The notes under the pieces were generated by a model, which worked only from the letters and a program-made list of their open reading frames with translations, was not told the origin of the DNA and did not search any database. From Actinopolyspora alba (lineage in GTDB: Bacteria > Actinomycetota > Actinomycetes > Mycobacteriales > Pseudonocardiaceae): DNA of 64,000 bases. The stretch spans positions 1-64,000 of the forward strand of contig NZ_FOMZ01000002.1 of NCBI RefSeq assembly GCF_900112765.1, read 5' to 3'. A program made the translations under genes and the position numbers. Positions 1 to 7,815 of this stretch are shown in pieces. Positions within the stretch are counted from its first letter, which is position 1. Every line of letters begins with the position of its first letter.

Positions 1-357
1 CTGCGGCTGGAAGAGGCCTCCTACGTGGACATGGCCTTGGGTGAAGGGGTGCGCGAGCGGGGCGCGTTCGCCGATCAGATCCCCGACTACATGCCCGGCG
101 TGGCCTACGTCAAAACCGAGGGCTCCCGCGAACCCCTGCGGGTGCGGGCGGCCTACACCAGCGATGACGACATCACCGAACTGGTCCGGTTCGCCACCAG
201 CCACGACGCCACCGTCCTCGACTTCCCCAACAGGGACGACGGCACCGAGTCCGCGGACTCTCCGGACACCGGCGGCGAGTCCGGCGAGACCGACGACATC
301 GAACACATCGAAGTCATCGACGACGGCGAAGACGACGACGACTTCGACGCGGCGTGA
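1..357 (+). CDS. FtsK/SpoIIIE-type conjugal transfer protein, C-terminal fragment (TraSA-like)
   Basis: The reading frame is open from base 1, so the gene begins upstream of the window; 118 C-terminal residues are visible. They fit the end of an AICE FtsK/TraSA-type DNA translocase, which moves double-stranded DNA between mycelial cells: a VYVDMALGEG-like patch, then 'IPDYMPGVAYV' and 'PLRVRAAYTSDDDI', followed by a very acidic D/E-rich tail (about residues 78-118). The ATPase motifs lie outside the window, so the call depends heavily on context: SpdB, RepSA, Xis and Int follow in the usual AICE order. A strong intercistronic hairpin separates it from the next gene. Confidence 0.6.
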   Translation: MRLEEASYVDMALGEGVRERGAFADQIPDYMPGVAYVKTEGSREPLRVRAAYTSDDDITELVRFATSHDATVLDFPNRDDGTESADSPDTGGESGETDDIEHIEVIDDGEDDDDFDAA

Positions 358-372
358 CCCGAACACGTAAGC

Positions 373-414
373 GGCCCCGCTCCTCCCTCCGGCAAGAGTT
401 TCAGGAGCGGGGCC
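373..414 (+). terminator. 12-bp perfect hairpin between transfer gene and GGDEF gene
   Basis: GGCCCCGCTCCT at 373-384 pairs perfectly with AGGAGCGGGGCC at 403-414 around an 18-nt loop. There is no T tract. It may end the transfer transcript, act as an mRNA processing or stabilising stem, or terminate in both directions. Confidence 0.5.
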
Positions 415-439
415 TACCTCACCCATGGAGGCAGGTTTC

Positions 440-997
440 ATGTTGGCAGAACTCGCCCTGGGCGCAACCACCCTGTCCACCACCGGCTGCGGCCTGTGGG
501 CGCACCGGCTGTGGCGCCGGTTACACACCGACCCGCTGACCGGGCTGGCCAACCGCGCCCGAATGCACCGCACCTTCCACCGCACCCGGTGGTTACGCCG
601 CCGCACGGGCACTCCGCTCGGGCTGCTGCTGCTCGACGTGGACCGGTTCAAACAGGTCAACGACACCCACGGGCACCGCGTCGGCGACCAAGTGCTCGGC
701 CAGATCGCGGCCGAACTCGCAGACTGCACCCACTCCGGTGAATTACCGGTGCGGCTACACGGCGACGAACTGGCCGTCCTCCTCACACGACCCGACGCGG
801 GCGAGATCACCGAAACACGAGCGGAACAGATCCGCCGAACCATCCACGGACCACGGCCCATCGCCGGACACACCATCCACCTGTCCCTCTCGGTCGGCGC
901 GGCCACCACCGAAGACGGGTCACTGTCCGACCTGCTCGCCCTGGCCGACCAACGGATGTATGCCACCAAACCCGCACGAAAGGCGGTCACGTCATGA
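440..997 (+). CDS. Minimal GGDEF-domain protein with variant HGDEL signature
   Basis: A 185-residue protein that is almost only a GGDEF (diguanylate cyclase) domain behind a short hydrophobic N terminus. 'DPLTGLANRARM' opens the domain and 'LLLLDVDRFKQVNDTHGHRVGD' carries the metal and nucleotide-binding Asp/Asn/His residues. The signature loop reads RLHGDELAVLL, i.e. HGDEL instead of GGDEF. The RxxD product-inhibition site is absent (HSGE at that position). The start at 440 follows a GGAGG at 427-431; an in-frame ATG at 425 overlaps that site and is less likely. It sits inside the AICE between transfer and spdB genes. Whether it makes c-di-GMP is unknown because the first Gly and last Phe of the signature are changed. 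Confidence 0.8.
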   Translation: MLAELALGATTLSTTGCGLWAHRLWRRLHTDPLTGLANRARMHRTFHRTRWLRRRTGTPLGLLLLDVDRFKQVNDTHGHRVGDQVLGQIAAELADCTHSGELPVRLHGDELAVLLTRPDAGEITETRAEQIRRTIHGPRPIAGHTIHLSLSVGAATTEDGSLSDLLALADQRMYATKPARKAVTS

Positions 998-1179
998 TCC
1001 TGTTCCACCTCACCGGCCGTAGCCTCCTCGGACTCCTGGCGGCCACCCTGCTCGTCCTCGCTGTGCTGGCGCTGCTGTGGGCCCTGGCCGGTCCCGCCTG
1101 GTCCATCGGCCTCGGCCTGGTGCTGGTGCTGCTGGTGCGCGGGGTGCTGGCCCTGTTCTCACCCGGCGACAGCGAATAG
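994..1179 (+). CDS. Small two-helix membrane protein of the AICE
   Basis: 61 residues starting on an ATGA overlap with the stop of the GGDEF gene, so the two are translationally coupled. Two hydrophobic segments (about residues 9-31 and 36-54) are separated by a short Gly/Pro turn; the tail is short and acidic. No family recognised. Its position just before the SpdB-like gene suggests a plasmid-spread (Spd) accessory membrane protein, as in other AICEs, but that is inference from order only. Confidence 0.65.
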   Translation: MILFHLTGRSLLGLLAATLLVLAVLALLWALAGPAWSIGLGLVLVLLVRGVLALFSPGDSE

Positions 1180-1190
1180 GGAGGCCAGTC

Positions 1191-2210
1191 GTGGCGAAAT
1201 CTGACTTCGATTCCGAGTCGGGGCGTACGCGCAGGGTCAGTGATCTGGAGCGGCGTATCGCCGAATCCCGACATCTGCGGTCGTTGGTGCGGGATCCGGA
1301 TTTGGTGGCGGTGCGGATGGAAACCTCGCGGCGTCGCACCGTGGCCGGGCTGTGGGTCTTCCTGGCTACCGGGCTGGTGTTTACCACCACCGGGGTCCAC
1401 GACTTCCTCGCCGGAAACCGCGCGATCGGTGACCCGATGTGGTGGGCCGCCTGGACCGTGGAACCCATGTTCGCGGGACTGCTGATCGTGCTGCTGAACT
1501 TCGAGGCCACCATCCTCGCCCACGGCATCGCTCCGGAGGCGGCCTGGTGGTCCCGGATCAAGCACGTGCTGCTCGGGTCGACGCTGTTCATGAACGTCGT
1601 GCCCCAACTCGCACCCCTGCTCGGGGCGGGCTCGGTCAACCTGGGATCGCTGGCCGTGCACGCCATCATCCCCGTCATCGTCTACGGCCTGGCCGAAGTC
1701 ATCCCCATCATCCAAGCCCGCTCCCGCGCGGTCATCCTCGCCAGCTACGAGACCGCCGACCAGCACACCCCGACCGAGACCACACCGGCCGAGCCTCCCC
1801 CGAAACCACCGGAACCGGAGCCCTCCGCTCCCGCACCGATCGAGGCGGAACCGATGCTGGCCCCTCCCGCTCCTACCGAGTCCGAAACGGAGCCGGTCCA
1901 GTCCGCGGCTTCTTCGCTCGATTCCGGTGCGGACACCAGGGAGCACACGGACCCCTCGGAGGTCTCCGGCGAGCCCGAACCGGCCGCTGGCGACTCGGCG
2001 GTGTTGGGGCGGGTGCGGCCCTCCTCGATGCGGCTGCCCGAGCACGTGGTGGACAAGCTGTCCGAGGCCCGCGAGCACGCCTACCGCACCGAAGGCCGGT
2101 CCCTCACCGCTGCGGATGTGCAGGACATCGTGCGGCTTCCCGACACCCTGGCGACCACGCTCGTCGCCGAACTCGCGGTACCGGACACCAACGGGCACCC
2201 CGTGTCCTGA
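1191..2210 (+). CDS. spdB: SpdB-like DUF2637 membrane protein
   Basis: 339 residues starting with GTG at 1191, six bases after GGGAGG. Residues about 45-190 hold four transmembrane segments of the DUF2637 type: 'LWVFLATGLVFTTTGVHDF', 'VEPMFAGLLIVLLNFEA', a third in 'VLLGSTLFMNVVPQLAPL', and 'VHAIIPVIVYGLAEVIPII'. A long Pro/Glu/Ala-rich cytoplasmic linker follows (about 200-280), then a compact helical C terminus beginning 'SSMRLPEHVVDKL'. DUF2637/SpdB proteins are associated with intramycelial spread of AICEs and actinomycete plasmids. An upstream in-frame extension to 1077 has no ribosome site and overlaps the previous gene. A classic terminator follows directly. Confidence 0.8.
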   Translation: MAKSDFDSESGRTRRVSDLERRIAESRHLRSLVRDPDLVAVRMETSRRRTVAGLWVFLATGLVFTTTGVHDFLAGNRAIGDPMWWAAWTVEPMFAGLLIVLLNFEATILAHGIAPEAAWWSRIKHVLLGSTLFMNVVPQLAPLLGAGSVNLGSLAVHAIIPVIVYGLAEVIPIIQARSRAVILASYETADQHTPTETTPAEPPPKPPEPEPSAPAPIEAEPMLAPPAPTESETEPVQSAASSLDSGADTREHTDPSEVSGEPEPAAGDSAVLGRVRPSSMRLPEHVVDKLSEAREHAYRTEGRSLTAADVQDIVRLPDTLATTLVAELAVPDTNGHPVS

Positions 2211-2231
2211 TCGTCCGACTGCTCACTTCTC

Positions 2232-2282
2232 GGCGGAAACCCCCGTTGTGGCCTTGCTGCCCTGGGGTTTCCGCCCTTTTTT
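2232..2282 (+). terminator. Rho-independent terminator after the SpdB-like gene
   Basis: GGCGGAAACCCC at 2232-2243 pairs with GGGGTTTCCGCC at 2264-2275 and is followed by six T residues (2277-2282). The clearest terminator in the window; it separates the transfer genes from the replication-integration module. Confidence 0.9.
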
Positions 2283-2309
2283 CGTGCTCTCTGTAGGGAA
2301 AGGGCAAGT

Positions 2310-3770
2310 ATGGTTCTTGCGGTTGACCCCACGGTGGATCGGCTCACGCGCCGGATACAGGCCACCGACTTCGACACGTGGAAGGCCAAGGTCCGCTCGG
2401 TGGCCGGCTGCACCCGCCCGGTGCACCTGTCCGGCCGGTGGGCCATCCATCACGCTCACAGCGGGGCGGAGCTGGCCTCCCGCACCGGCGCGGTCATGAG
2501 CCCCTGCGGCAACCGACGCGAGGCCGTCTGCCCGGCCTGCTCCGACCGCTACGCCGCCGACGCGTTCCACCTGCTCCGCGCGGGCCTGTCCGGCGGCAGT
2601 AAGGACGTTCCCGAAACCGTGGCCGAGGCACCCCGGCTGTTTGTCACCCTCACCGCACCGAGCTTCGGACCCGTCCACAACCGACGCGTGAGCCCCAAGA
2701 CCGGTAAAACCATGCCGTGCGGGTGCGGGTCGTTTCATCACGAGCACGATCCGGCACGCGGACAGCCCCTCGACCCCGACTCGTACGACTACACCGGCCA
2801 CGTCCTCTGGCAAGCCCACGCCGGGGTGTTGTGGAGCCGGTTTCGCACTTACCTCCTACGTCACCTCGCCGGGCTGGTCGGGCTGCGGGTCCGCGAGATC
2901 GGCGACCACGTCCGCCTGTCGTATGCCAAAGTCGCCGAATACCAACGGCGCGGCATCATCCACTTCCACGCCGTGATCCGCCTCGACGGCCCCGCGGGAC
3001 CGGCCGACCCACCCCCGGCCTGGGCTACTAGCGAGCTCCTCGACCACGCTGTTCGCACAGCGTCCCGAGCGGTCTCAGTCACCGCGTGCGACCGGGACGG
3101 CAACCCGCACGTCCTCAGGTGGGGTGAGCAGATCGACGTGCGCCCCATTAAGGCGGGCAACGCCTCCCAGGTCGAAAACGAGCACGGCGAGATCACCGAC
3201 GACCGGCTCGCGTCCTACGTGGCCAAATACGCCACCAAAGGCACCTCCACCAGCGAGGCCGTGGACAAACCCATCCGGTCCCAAGGCCACCTCGACCTAC
3301 TCGACATCAACCCGCACCACCGGCGGATCATCCAAACCGCCTGGGACCTCGGGGCACCCCAACGCTGTGCGGACTGCCATCCGCACGGCGAGCACACCCC
3401 CGACGGCTGCCCCTGCCAACAGCGGGCCACCTGCGGCACCTGCGGCGGAAGCGGATCCCTCGCCGGGCCGCTGGAACATCTCAACCTGCGCCGCTGGGCC
3501 CACATGCTCGCCTTCCGCGGGCACTTCCTGTCCAAGTCCAAGCACTACAGCACAACGTTCCAGCGCATCCGTGATGACCGGCGCCAGTACCGGCACGACC
3601 AGGTGCTCGACGAGCTCGGCGTGGACGAGGACGACATCACCGTGGTCAACCACTGGGCCATGACCCACGTGGGTCACGACTCGCCTGAGGAAACCGAACT
3701 GGCCGAAGCCCTCGCCCAGCAGATCCGCCACGACCGCAAACAACGCTACGAACACGAGAAACGGAGCTAG
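2310..3770 (+). CDS. repSA: AICE replication initiator (RepSA-type rolling-circle protein)
   Basis: 486 residues. An N-terminal Cys cluster (around 'CPACSDRYAADAFHLLRAGL') is followed by the HUH nickase core: 'HFHAVIR' places the metal-binding His pair at 218 and 220, and 'YVAKYATKGT' supplies candidate catalytic tyrosines Tyr303 and Tyr307. A second CxxC-rich stretch lies at about 350-390 ('CADCHPHGEHTPDGCPC', 'CGTCGGSG'), followed by 'LNLRRWAHMLAFRGHFLSKS', typical of RepSA proteins. The family nicks the element origin for rolling-circle replication after excision. xis and int follow immediately, as in pSAM2-type elements. The double-strand origin was not located. Confidence 0.9.
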   Translation: MVLAVDPTVDRLTRRIQATDFDTWKAKVRSVAGCTRPVHLSGRWAIHHAHSGAELASRTGAVMSPCGNRREAVCPACSDRYAADAFHLLRAGLSGGSKDVPETVAEAPRLFVTLTAPSFGPVHNRRVSPKTGKTMPCGCGSFHHEHDPARGQPLDPDSYDYTGHVLWQAHAGVLWSRFRTYLLRHLAGLVGLRVREIGDHVRLSYAKVAEYQRRGIIHFHAVIRLDGPAGPADPPPAWATSELLDHAVRTASRAVSVTACDRDGNPHVLRWGEQIDVRPIKAGNASQVENEHGEITDDRLASYVAKYATKGTSTSEAVDKPIRSQGHLDLLDINPHHRRIIQTAWDLGAPQRCADCHPHGEHTPDGCPCQQRATCGTCGGSGSLAGPLEHLNLRRWAHMLAFRGHFLSKSKHYSTTFQRIRDDRRQYRHDQVLDELGVDEDDITVVNHWAMTHVGHDSPEETELAEALAQQIRHDRKQRYEHEKRS

Positions 3771-3772
3771 CC

Positions 3773-3952
3773 ATGCGCAACCTTTGGACCCCGGCCGACG
3801 TGGCCGACTACCTCGGCGTACCCACCAACACCATCTACCAATGGCGCAGCCGCGGCAGCGGACCCCCCGGACGCAGGCTCGGCAAACACCTGCGATTCAA
3901 ACCCGACGACGTCGAAGCCTGGTTCGACGCCCAAGCCACGGAGGTCAGCTAA
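3773..3952 (+). CDS. xis: Excisionase (MerR-type helix-turn-helix, AlpA/Xis family)
   Basis: 59 residues, shorter than most gene callers accept. It starts at ATG 3773, two bases after the repSA stop, with GGAG just upstream (3762-3765). 'LWTPADVADYLGVPTNTIYQWRSRG' is a standard winged helix-turn-helix; 'GPPGRRLGKHLRFKPDDVEAWF' is the usual excisionase wing. The stop overlaps the integrase start by one base (TAATG), so the two are coupled. Family members bend att DNA and direct the integrase toward excision. Confidence 0.9.
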   Translation: MRNLWTPADVADYLGVPTNTIYQWRSRGSGPPGRRLGKHLRFKPDDVEAWFDAQATEVS

Positions 3953-5127
3953 TGCCACGACCACCGCTGCCGTTGGGGACGCACGGAAAGATCCGGTGCT
4001 ACCGGACTTCCTCCGGTTGGCGTGCTGTGGCGAAGTACCGTGACTTCGACGGGGTCACTCGCACGGTGGAACGAACGGGCAGCACAAAAGGGAAGGCTGA
4101 GCGGAATCTGAAGGCGGAGCTTCGAGACCGGCAAACCCCTGCGGGACAGTCGGAATTTTCCGGTAACAGTCGGTTCCGTGAATTGGCCTCCTGGTGGCTG
4201 AGTGAGGTCGAGCGAGCTGTGGAGTCTGGTAGCCGCTCCCCAACGACGCTGGACACCTACCGGCAGCGACTGGAGTCGTTGGTATTGCCCGCTCTCGGTG
4301 AACTACGGATGCGCGAGATCACAACATTGCGGGTCGAACAGTTATGCCAGACGGTGCGGACGAATCAGAGCGTGGACTCGGCCCGAACGGTGCGCAACAT
4401 CGTTTCCGGAGTGTGTTCCCTCGCCGTTCGGCACAAAGTCTTGTCCGCGAACCCGACTCGGGAAATGGCTCCCCTCGAAGGCCGCAAGAAGCCTTCTCGA
4501 GCCCTGGAGCCTTCCGAAATGCAAGACCTACTGGACAAGCTTGATCAAGACGAGCGAGCGATCCGGCATGACTTACCGGACTTGGCCCGGTGGTACGCGG
4601 GCACCGGGTTTCGGACAGGTGAAGCTCTCGCGGTGCACTGGCACCACCTGGACCTCGACCAAGGGACGGTCACTTGGGCGGGCAACCTGATCCGAGCTCG
4701 CGGAACCGGCAACATGATCAACCAGGGCAAGACCGAGGTATCGGAACGCTCGCTACCGTTGCCGGAGTGGTTGATCACCATGTTGAAGAGTCGACTTGTC
4801 ATGCTCGCTGAGCGATTCGGGGTACCCGAGAGTGAGGTAGCGGGGCCGGTCTTCCCCAACACGGAAGGCGGCCTCCGCGACAAGCACAATACCGGGGCTC
4901 GCTGGCGGGAGTTCCGCGAGCGTGCCGGATACCCTTGGGTGACTTTCCGGACGTTCCGGCGCTCGGTCGCGACAATCCTGGATGACGCCGGATTGAGTGC
5001 TCGGCAGATCGCCGATCAGCTCGGGCACTCGAAGGTTTCGACGACACAGGATGTGTACATGGGCCGTAAGGTCACGAGCCGCGAGGCTGCCGAGGCGTTG
5101 AACAAGGTTACGTGGTTCGAGCAGTAA
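3952..5127 (+). CDS. int: Tyrosine site-specific integrase of the AICE
   Basis: 391 residues. The N terminus ('KIRCYRTSSGWRAVAKYRD') is an AP2-like arm-binding domain; residues about 65-165 form the SAM-like core-binding domain; the catalytic domain follows. Visible active-site residues: Arg221 in 'TGFRTGEALA', the second Arg in 'FRTFRRSVAT' (Arg336), His in 'LGHSKVSTT', and nucleophile Tyr369 in 'DVYMGR'. The His of the canonical HxxR box is Arg333, a substitution I associate with actinobacterial AICE integrases. The start uses the TAATG overlap with xis. The gene ends 65 bp from the 3' end of a tRNA gene, the usual int-attP arrangement. Confidence 0.95.
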   Translation: MPRPPLPLGTHGKIRCYRTSSGWRAVAKYRDFDGVTRTVERTGSTKGKAERNLKAELRDRQTPAGQSEFSGNSRFRELASWWLSEVERAVESGSRSPTTLDTYRQRLESLVLPALGELRMREITTLRVEQLCQTVRTNQSVDSARTVRNIVSGVCSLAVRHKVLSANPTREMAPLEGRKKPSRALEPSEMQDLLDKLDQDERAIRHDLPDLARWYAGTGFRTGEALAVHWHHLDLDQGTVTWAGNLIRARGTGNMINQGKTEVSERSLPLPEWLITMLKSRLVMLAERFGVPESEVAGPVFPNTEGGLRDKHNTGARWREFRERAGYPWVTFRTFRRSVATILDDAGLSARQIADQLGHSKVSTTQDVYMGRKVTSREAAEALNKVTWFEQ

Positions 5128-5139
5128 AGTGTGGCAAAA

Positions 5140-5173
5140 GTGTGGGGAAGATCTTGGTACGGTTTCCCCACAC
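5140..5173 (+). terminator. Inverted repeat after int
   Basis: GTGTGGGGAA at 5140-5149 pairs with TTCCCCACAC at 5164-5173. It lies 12 bases after the int stop. It can serve as the int terminator; because a related GTGTGG also occurs at 5129-5134, integrase arm-binding sites are an alternative. Confidence 0.5.
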
Positions 5174-5192
5174 CCTCGCTGTGCTGCTGTTT

Positions 5193-5240
5193 TGGTGGGA
5201 CGGGTGGGACTTGAACCCACGACAAGACGAATTATGAGTT
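5193..5240. other. Probable element attachment site (att) in the 3' half of tRNA-Met
   Basis: AICE integrases recombine within the 3' part of a tRNA gene and restore it with an identical segment from the element. Here int ends 65 bp from the 3' end of an intact tRNA-Met, marking the int-proximal chromosomal junction. The partner repeat would be left of the window and cannot be seen, so the exact core is unknown. Confidence 0.5.
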
Positions 5241-5270
5241 CGCTGCTCTGACCTGCTGAGCTACCGCCCC
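5193..5270 (-). tRNA. tRNA-Met (anticodon CAT), elongator type
   Basis: On the minus strand the sequence folds into a complete cloverleaf: 7-bp acceptor GGGGCGG/CCGTCCC (one G-U), D arm GCTC/GAGC, anticodon stem GCGAA/TTCGT with loop CTCATAA, T arm GTGGG/CCCAC with TTCAAGT, discriminator A and an encoded CCA at 5193-5195. Anticodon CAT in this context is elongator Met; an Ile(CAT, lysidine) reading cannot be excluded. Its 3' end faces int and is the likely integration site of the element. Confidence 0.92.
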
Positions 5271-5351
5271 GTTACAGACGTTGCCGATCATACCGGCCAC
5301 GTCCTCCAGTATGACCGCCGGGTCGGCCGGACGGTACCACCGGGACGAAAA

Positions 5352-5382
5352 GGGTCGGCGCACCACGGCGGTGCACCGACCC
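5352..5382 (-). terminator. Hairpin downstream of the 70-residue membrane protein gene
   Basis: GGGTCGG (5352-5358) pairs with CCGACCC (5376-5382), extended after one mismatch by GCACC/GGTGC around loop ACGGC. It lies 3' of the minus-strand gene ending at 5438. Confidence 0.55.
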
Positions 5383-5406
5383 GGCGTTGTCGAACACTGG
5401 TCCGCT

Positions 5407-5436
5407 CGCAGCGAGCCCGTTCGCAGCGAGCCCGTT
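5407..5436. repeat. Two tandem copies of a 15-bp unit at the gene 3' end
   Basis: CGCAGCGAGCCCGTT occurs at 5407-5421 and 5422-5436. A partial third copy (CTCAGCGAGCG) runs from 5437 into the stop and last Arg codon of the neighbouring gene, so the duplication extends outward from the coding end. Confidence 0.75.
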
Positions 5437-5437
5437 C

Positions 5438-5650
5438 TCAGCGAGCGATGAAGGTCGCGATGTCGAATGATCCGGTCAGCTGGCCGACGATGACGATGCT
5501 GGCCAGCAGCGCCCCGACTCCAGCGACGGTCAGCACCGCGAGCATGACCAGGTAAACCATCGCCTTCAATGGTTTGGGCAGCCGCGTCACAGCCGAAAGA
5601 TCCGGCATGGACAGCTGCCTAGGGTTCTTACCGATACCAGGTGCGGACAT
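5438..5650 (-). CDS. Small single-pass membrane protein, unknown function
   Basis: 70 residues: a Pro/Lys-containing N terminus 'MSAPGIGKNPRQLSMPDLSAV', then a hydrophobic helix (about residues 31-55, 'AMVYLVMLAVLTVAGVGALL'), then a short tail. No known domain. Such small proteins are common beside tRNA genes in Pseudonocardiales. Coding is supported by frame-consistent third-position GC and a terminator 3' of the stop. Confidence 0.55.
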   Translation of the reverse strand: MSAPGIGKNPRQLSMPDLSAVTRLPKPLKAMVYLVMLAVLTVAGVGALLASIVIVGQLTGSFDIATFIAR

Positions 5651-6244
5651 GATATCTCCCCCGTCCTCTGCGATCCCCTGTCATATTCCGCCGTCCCGGG
5701 GACGAAGAGCGGCGGAACCGCGTTGTGTATCAGCGGCAACGAATTCGATCGCGCTTTCAGCCTACCGAGGGCCGAAAATCGGCCATGATCGCACGATCAA
5801 GCCTTGAGCTGCACAAACATGGAGTACGGCGTCTTCCGTACACTCCGATGATCGCCAACGGAGCATGGATCGTTACCGGAGCCTGACCTCGCCGACACCA
5901 AACCACACCTTCAGGTGAAATGTCGGCCTTGGCCGTTCAGGGACACCACGCGCCAGGACGCCACGCGACTCCACCGGACCCAACGTGGCTCCACCGGACA
6001 CGGCGAAGCGGCTCGATGGCGCACTCGACGAACATCGGACTTCGGCTGCCGGTATCCGCTGCCATCGTAACGTGCGTGATCGGAACTATCGAGAAGATCG
6101 AACGGGTGATTCACGACAGCATTCCGAACGGACTCCCACTCCAACCATAATGTGTCGCGACACACATTCGACGCGATGCGCGGCAACATCCGGGACAACC
6201 GACGAAAAAAGCCCGAATCCGGTGAACGGATCGGGCTTTACCTG
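5651..6244. other. Non-coding stretch between membrane protein gene and tRNA-Asn
   Basis: About 590 bp without a convincing gene; open frames on either strand lack ribosome sites and recognisable domains. GC is lower than in neighbouring coding DNA. It holds a 14-bp perfect palindrome TGTGTCGCGACACA at 6151-6164, an imperfect duplication of an 'ACTCCACCGGACC' phrase near 5966-6000, and the tRNA-Asn terminator at its right end. Confidence 0.5.
6205..6240 (-). terminator. Rho-independent terminator of tRNA-Asn
   Basis: Read on the minus strand, AAGCCCGA pairs with TCGGGCTT (6231-6238 with 6209-6216), with an inner CCG/CGG extension, and is followed by a T run (complement of the A tract at 6205-6210). 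It lies directly 3' of the tRNA. Confidence 0.85.
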
Positions 6245-6316
<72 letters not shown>

Positions 6317-6424
6317 ATGTTTTGTTTTCCGCAACGCCGCCGCGCTGACAACGACAACTCTAGCGCATACCGCGAAGCCTTCGAACACCCCCTCCCCCTT
6401 GTGCGGAAACACCTGGCCAGAAGC

Positions 6425-7186
6425 TCAATTTCGGTGAGCGACCAGGAAGATCCGCCGAAAGGGCAACCAGGTGGATCCGTCCGCGCGGGGCGGGTATGCC
6501 TCCCGCAGCCGTGGGGCGAGTTCCGCAGTGAAACGCCGCCAACGGTGGTCGTCGAGCAGGGCACGGATCGGGCGCAGCGCGGTTCCGGACAGCCAGGCCA
6601 GGACGGGCTCCTCGCCGTGGAGCCGATGCACGTAGGTCGTTTCCCAGGCATCGATCTCCACGTCGAGCTCGGCCAACGCCTCCGCGTATTCGACGGGTTC
6701 GGATACCCGGTTCGGATCGCGCGGAACCTCCCCGAGCTCGGACCGCCACTCCGGTTCCTCGACGAGCTGGTAGCAGATCCGGTGCGCCGGAGCGGCGAAG
6801 TTACCGGGAAGCTGCATCCCGAAGCAGGCTCCCGGTGGGAGTCGGGACAGCCACTTCCCGACCAGTTCGAGATGGCCCGGAATCCATTGCAACACCGCGT
6901 TGCAGACGACCACATCGGTATCGGATCTCGGCATCCACTCCCGGACGTCGGCGATCTCTGCGGGGACTCCGGACCGCACGGCGGCGGCGACCATCTCGGG
7001 CGAGGAGTCCAGGGCCTCCACTTCGGCGCGGGGCCAGCGCTCGGTCAGCAACGGTGTGAGGTTTCCCGCACCACACCCCAGATCGACCACGCGCCGCGCC
7101 GAGGTGGCGCGCATTCTGGCGAGCAGATCGCGCATCGGTCGCTCACGCTGCTCGGCGAAAGCCAGATACGTTCCCGGGTCCCACAT
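6425..7186 (-). CDS. tam: Trans-aconitate 2-methyltransferase-like SAM methyltransferase
   Basis: 253 residues when started at the ATG followed by 'WDPGTYLAFAEQRERPMRDLL', the family's typical beginning; GGAG lies seven bases upstream of it. Longer in-frame starts up to 7270 only add a low-quality leader. 'VVDLGCGAGNLTPLL' is SAM-binding motif I, 'EALDSSPEMV' motif II and 'VVCNAVLQWIPGH' motif IV; 'GACFGMQLPGNFAAPAH' and the WLSGTALRP region match Tam. Tam methylates trans-aconitate, a spontaneous inhibitor formed from cis-aconitate, protecting aconitase. It is last of a minus-strand group that includes dnaG. Confidence 0.85.
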   Translation of the reverse strand: MWDPGTYLAFAEQRERPMRDLLARMRATSARRVVDLGCGAGNLTPLLTERWPRAEVEALDSSPEMVAAAVRSGVPAEIADVREWMPRSDTDVVVCNAVLQWIPGHLELVGKWLSRLPPGACFGMQLPGNFAAPAHRICYQLVEEPEWRSELGEVPRDPNRVSEPVEYAEALAELDVEIDAWETTYVHRLHGEEPVLAWLSGTALRPIRALLDDHRWRRFTAELAPRLREAYPPRADGSTWLPFRRIFLVAHRN

Positions 7187-7266
7187 TCGCGGCTCCAACC
7201 GAGAAGTGAACGGTACGAACGTACCGTATCCACTCGCGTCGAGCCGCGAAACGCCGAACGGCGGAC

Positions 7267-7815
7267 TCACTCGCCGCTTTCGGCCAGGCTCTCCAACCGG
7301 CGTGCCACTTCCCGCGCGTACTCGACCAGGGCGGCCTCGTCCGCCCCAGGATCGGCCCTGACCTGCAGTACCGTGCCGTCCCGCCCGGGAACACCGCGAC
7401 GCACGAACCGTGCCCCGCCCACGTCGGGGAGTTCGCGGTACTGGGTGGATCGGATGGAGCGCGTCACCCTGCTGTGCACCACGTCCGGCAGCTTGCCGGC
7501 GGCGTTCAGTCGGAAATCACGACGAGGTCGGTCCCGGAGGAGCACCGCGCCGTCGACCCACTGCCACTCGTCGGCCTCGACGATCCCGATAACCCCGTTC
7601 TGCCAGCGCACATGGCTCAGCAGGTGCCAGCCGACCCGACGCGCACCGGACTCCTCCGGTAGCCACAGCCCGTGGTTGGTGGCCACCAGCGGCCCGTGCG
7701 TGCCGGTCGCGGTGGCCAGCACACGCTCCTCGCCCTCCAACTCACCGTCGAACCCCGTGGGCAATTCGTGCGCACCGGTCAACAGCGCACGCACACGTCT
7801 GAGCAACGAAGTCAT
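7267..7815 (-). CDS. Conserved hypothetical protein coupled to dnaG
   Basis: 182 residues, soluble, no recognised catalytic motif. Its ATG overlaps the dnaG stop by four bases (ATGA), so it is translated with primase. The pattern of short beta-like stretches ('LVATNHGLWLP', 'VRWQNGVIGIVEADEWQWV', 'DFRLNAAGKLPDVVHSRV') resembles a PH-like or beta-rich fold and I associate it with an actinobacterial family found next to dnaG, but no function can be given. Confidence 0.75.
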   Translation of the reverse strand: MTSLLRRVRALLTGAHELPTGFDGELEGEERVLATATGTHGPLVATNHGLWLPEESGARRVGWHLLSHVRWQNGVIGIVEADEWQWVDGAVLLRDRPRRDFRLNAAGKLPDVVHSRVTRSIRSTQYRELPDVGGARFVRRGVPGRDGTVLQVRADPGADEAALVEYAREVARRLESLAESGE

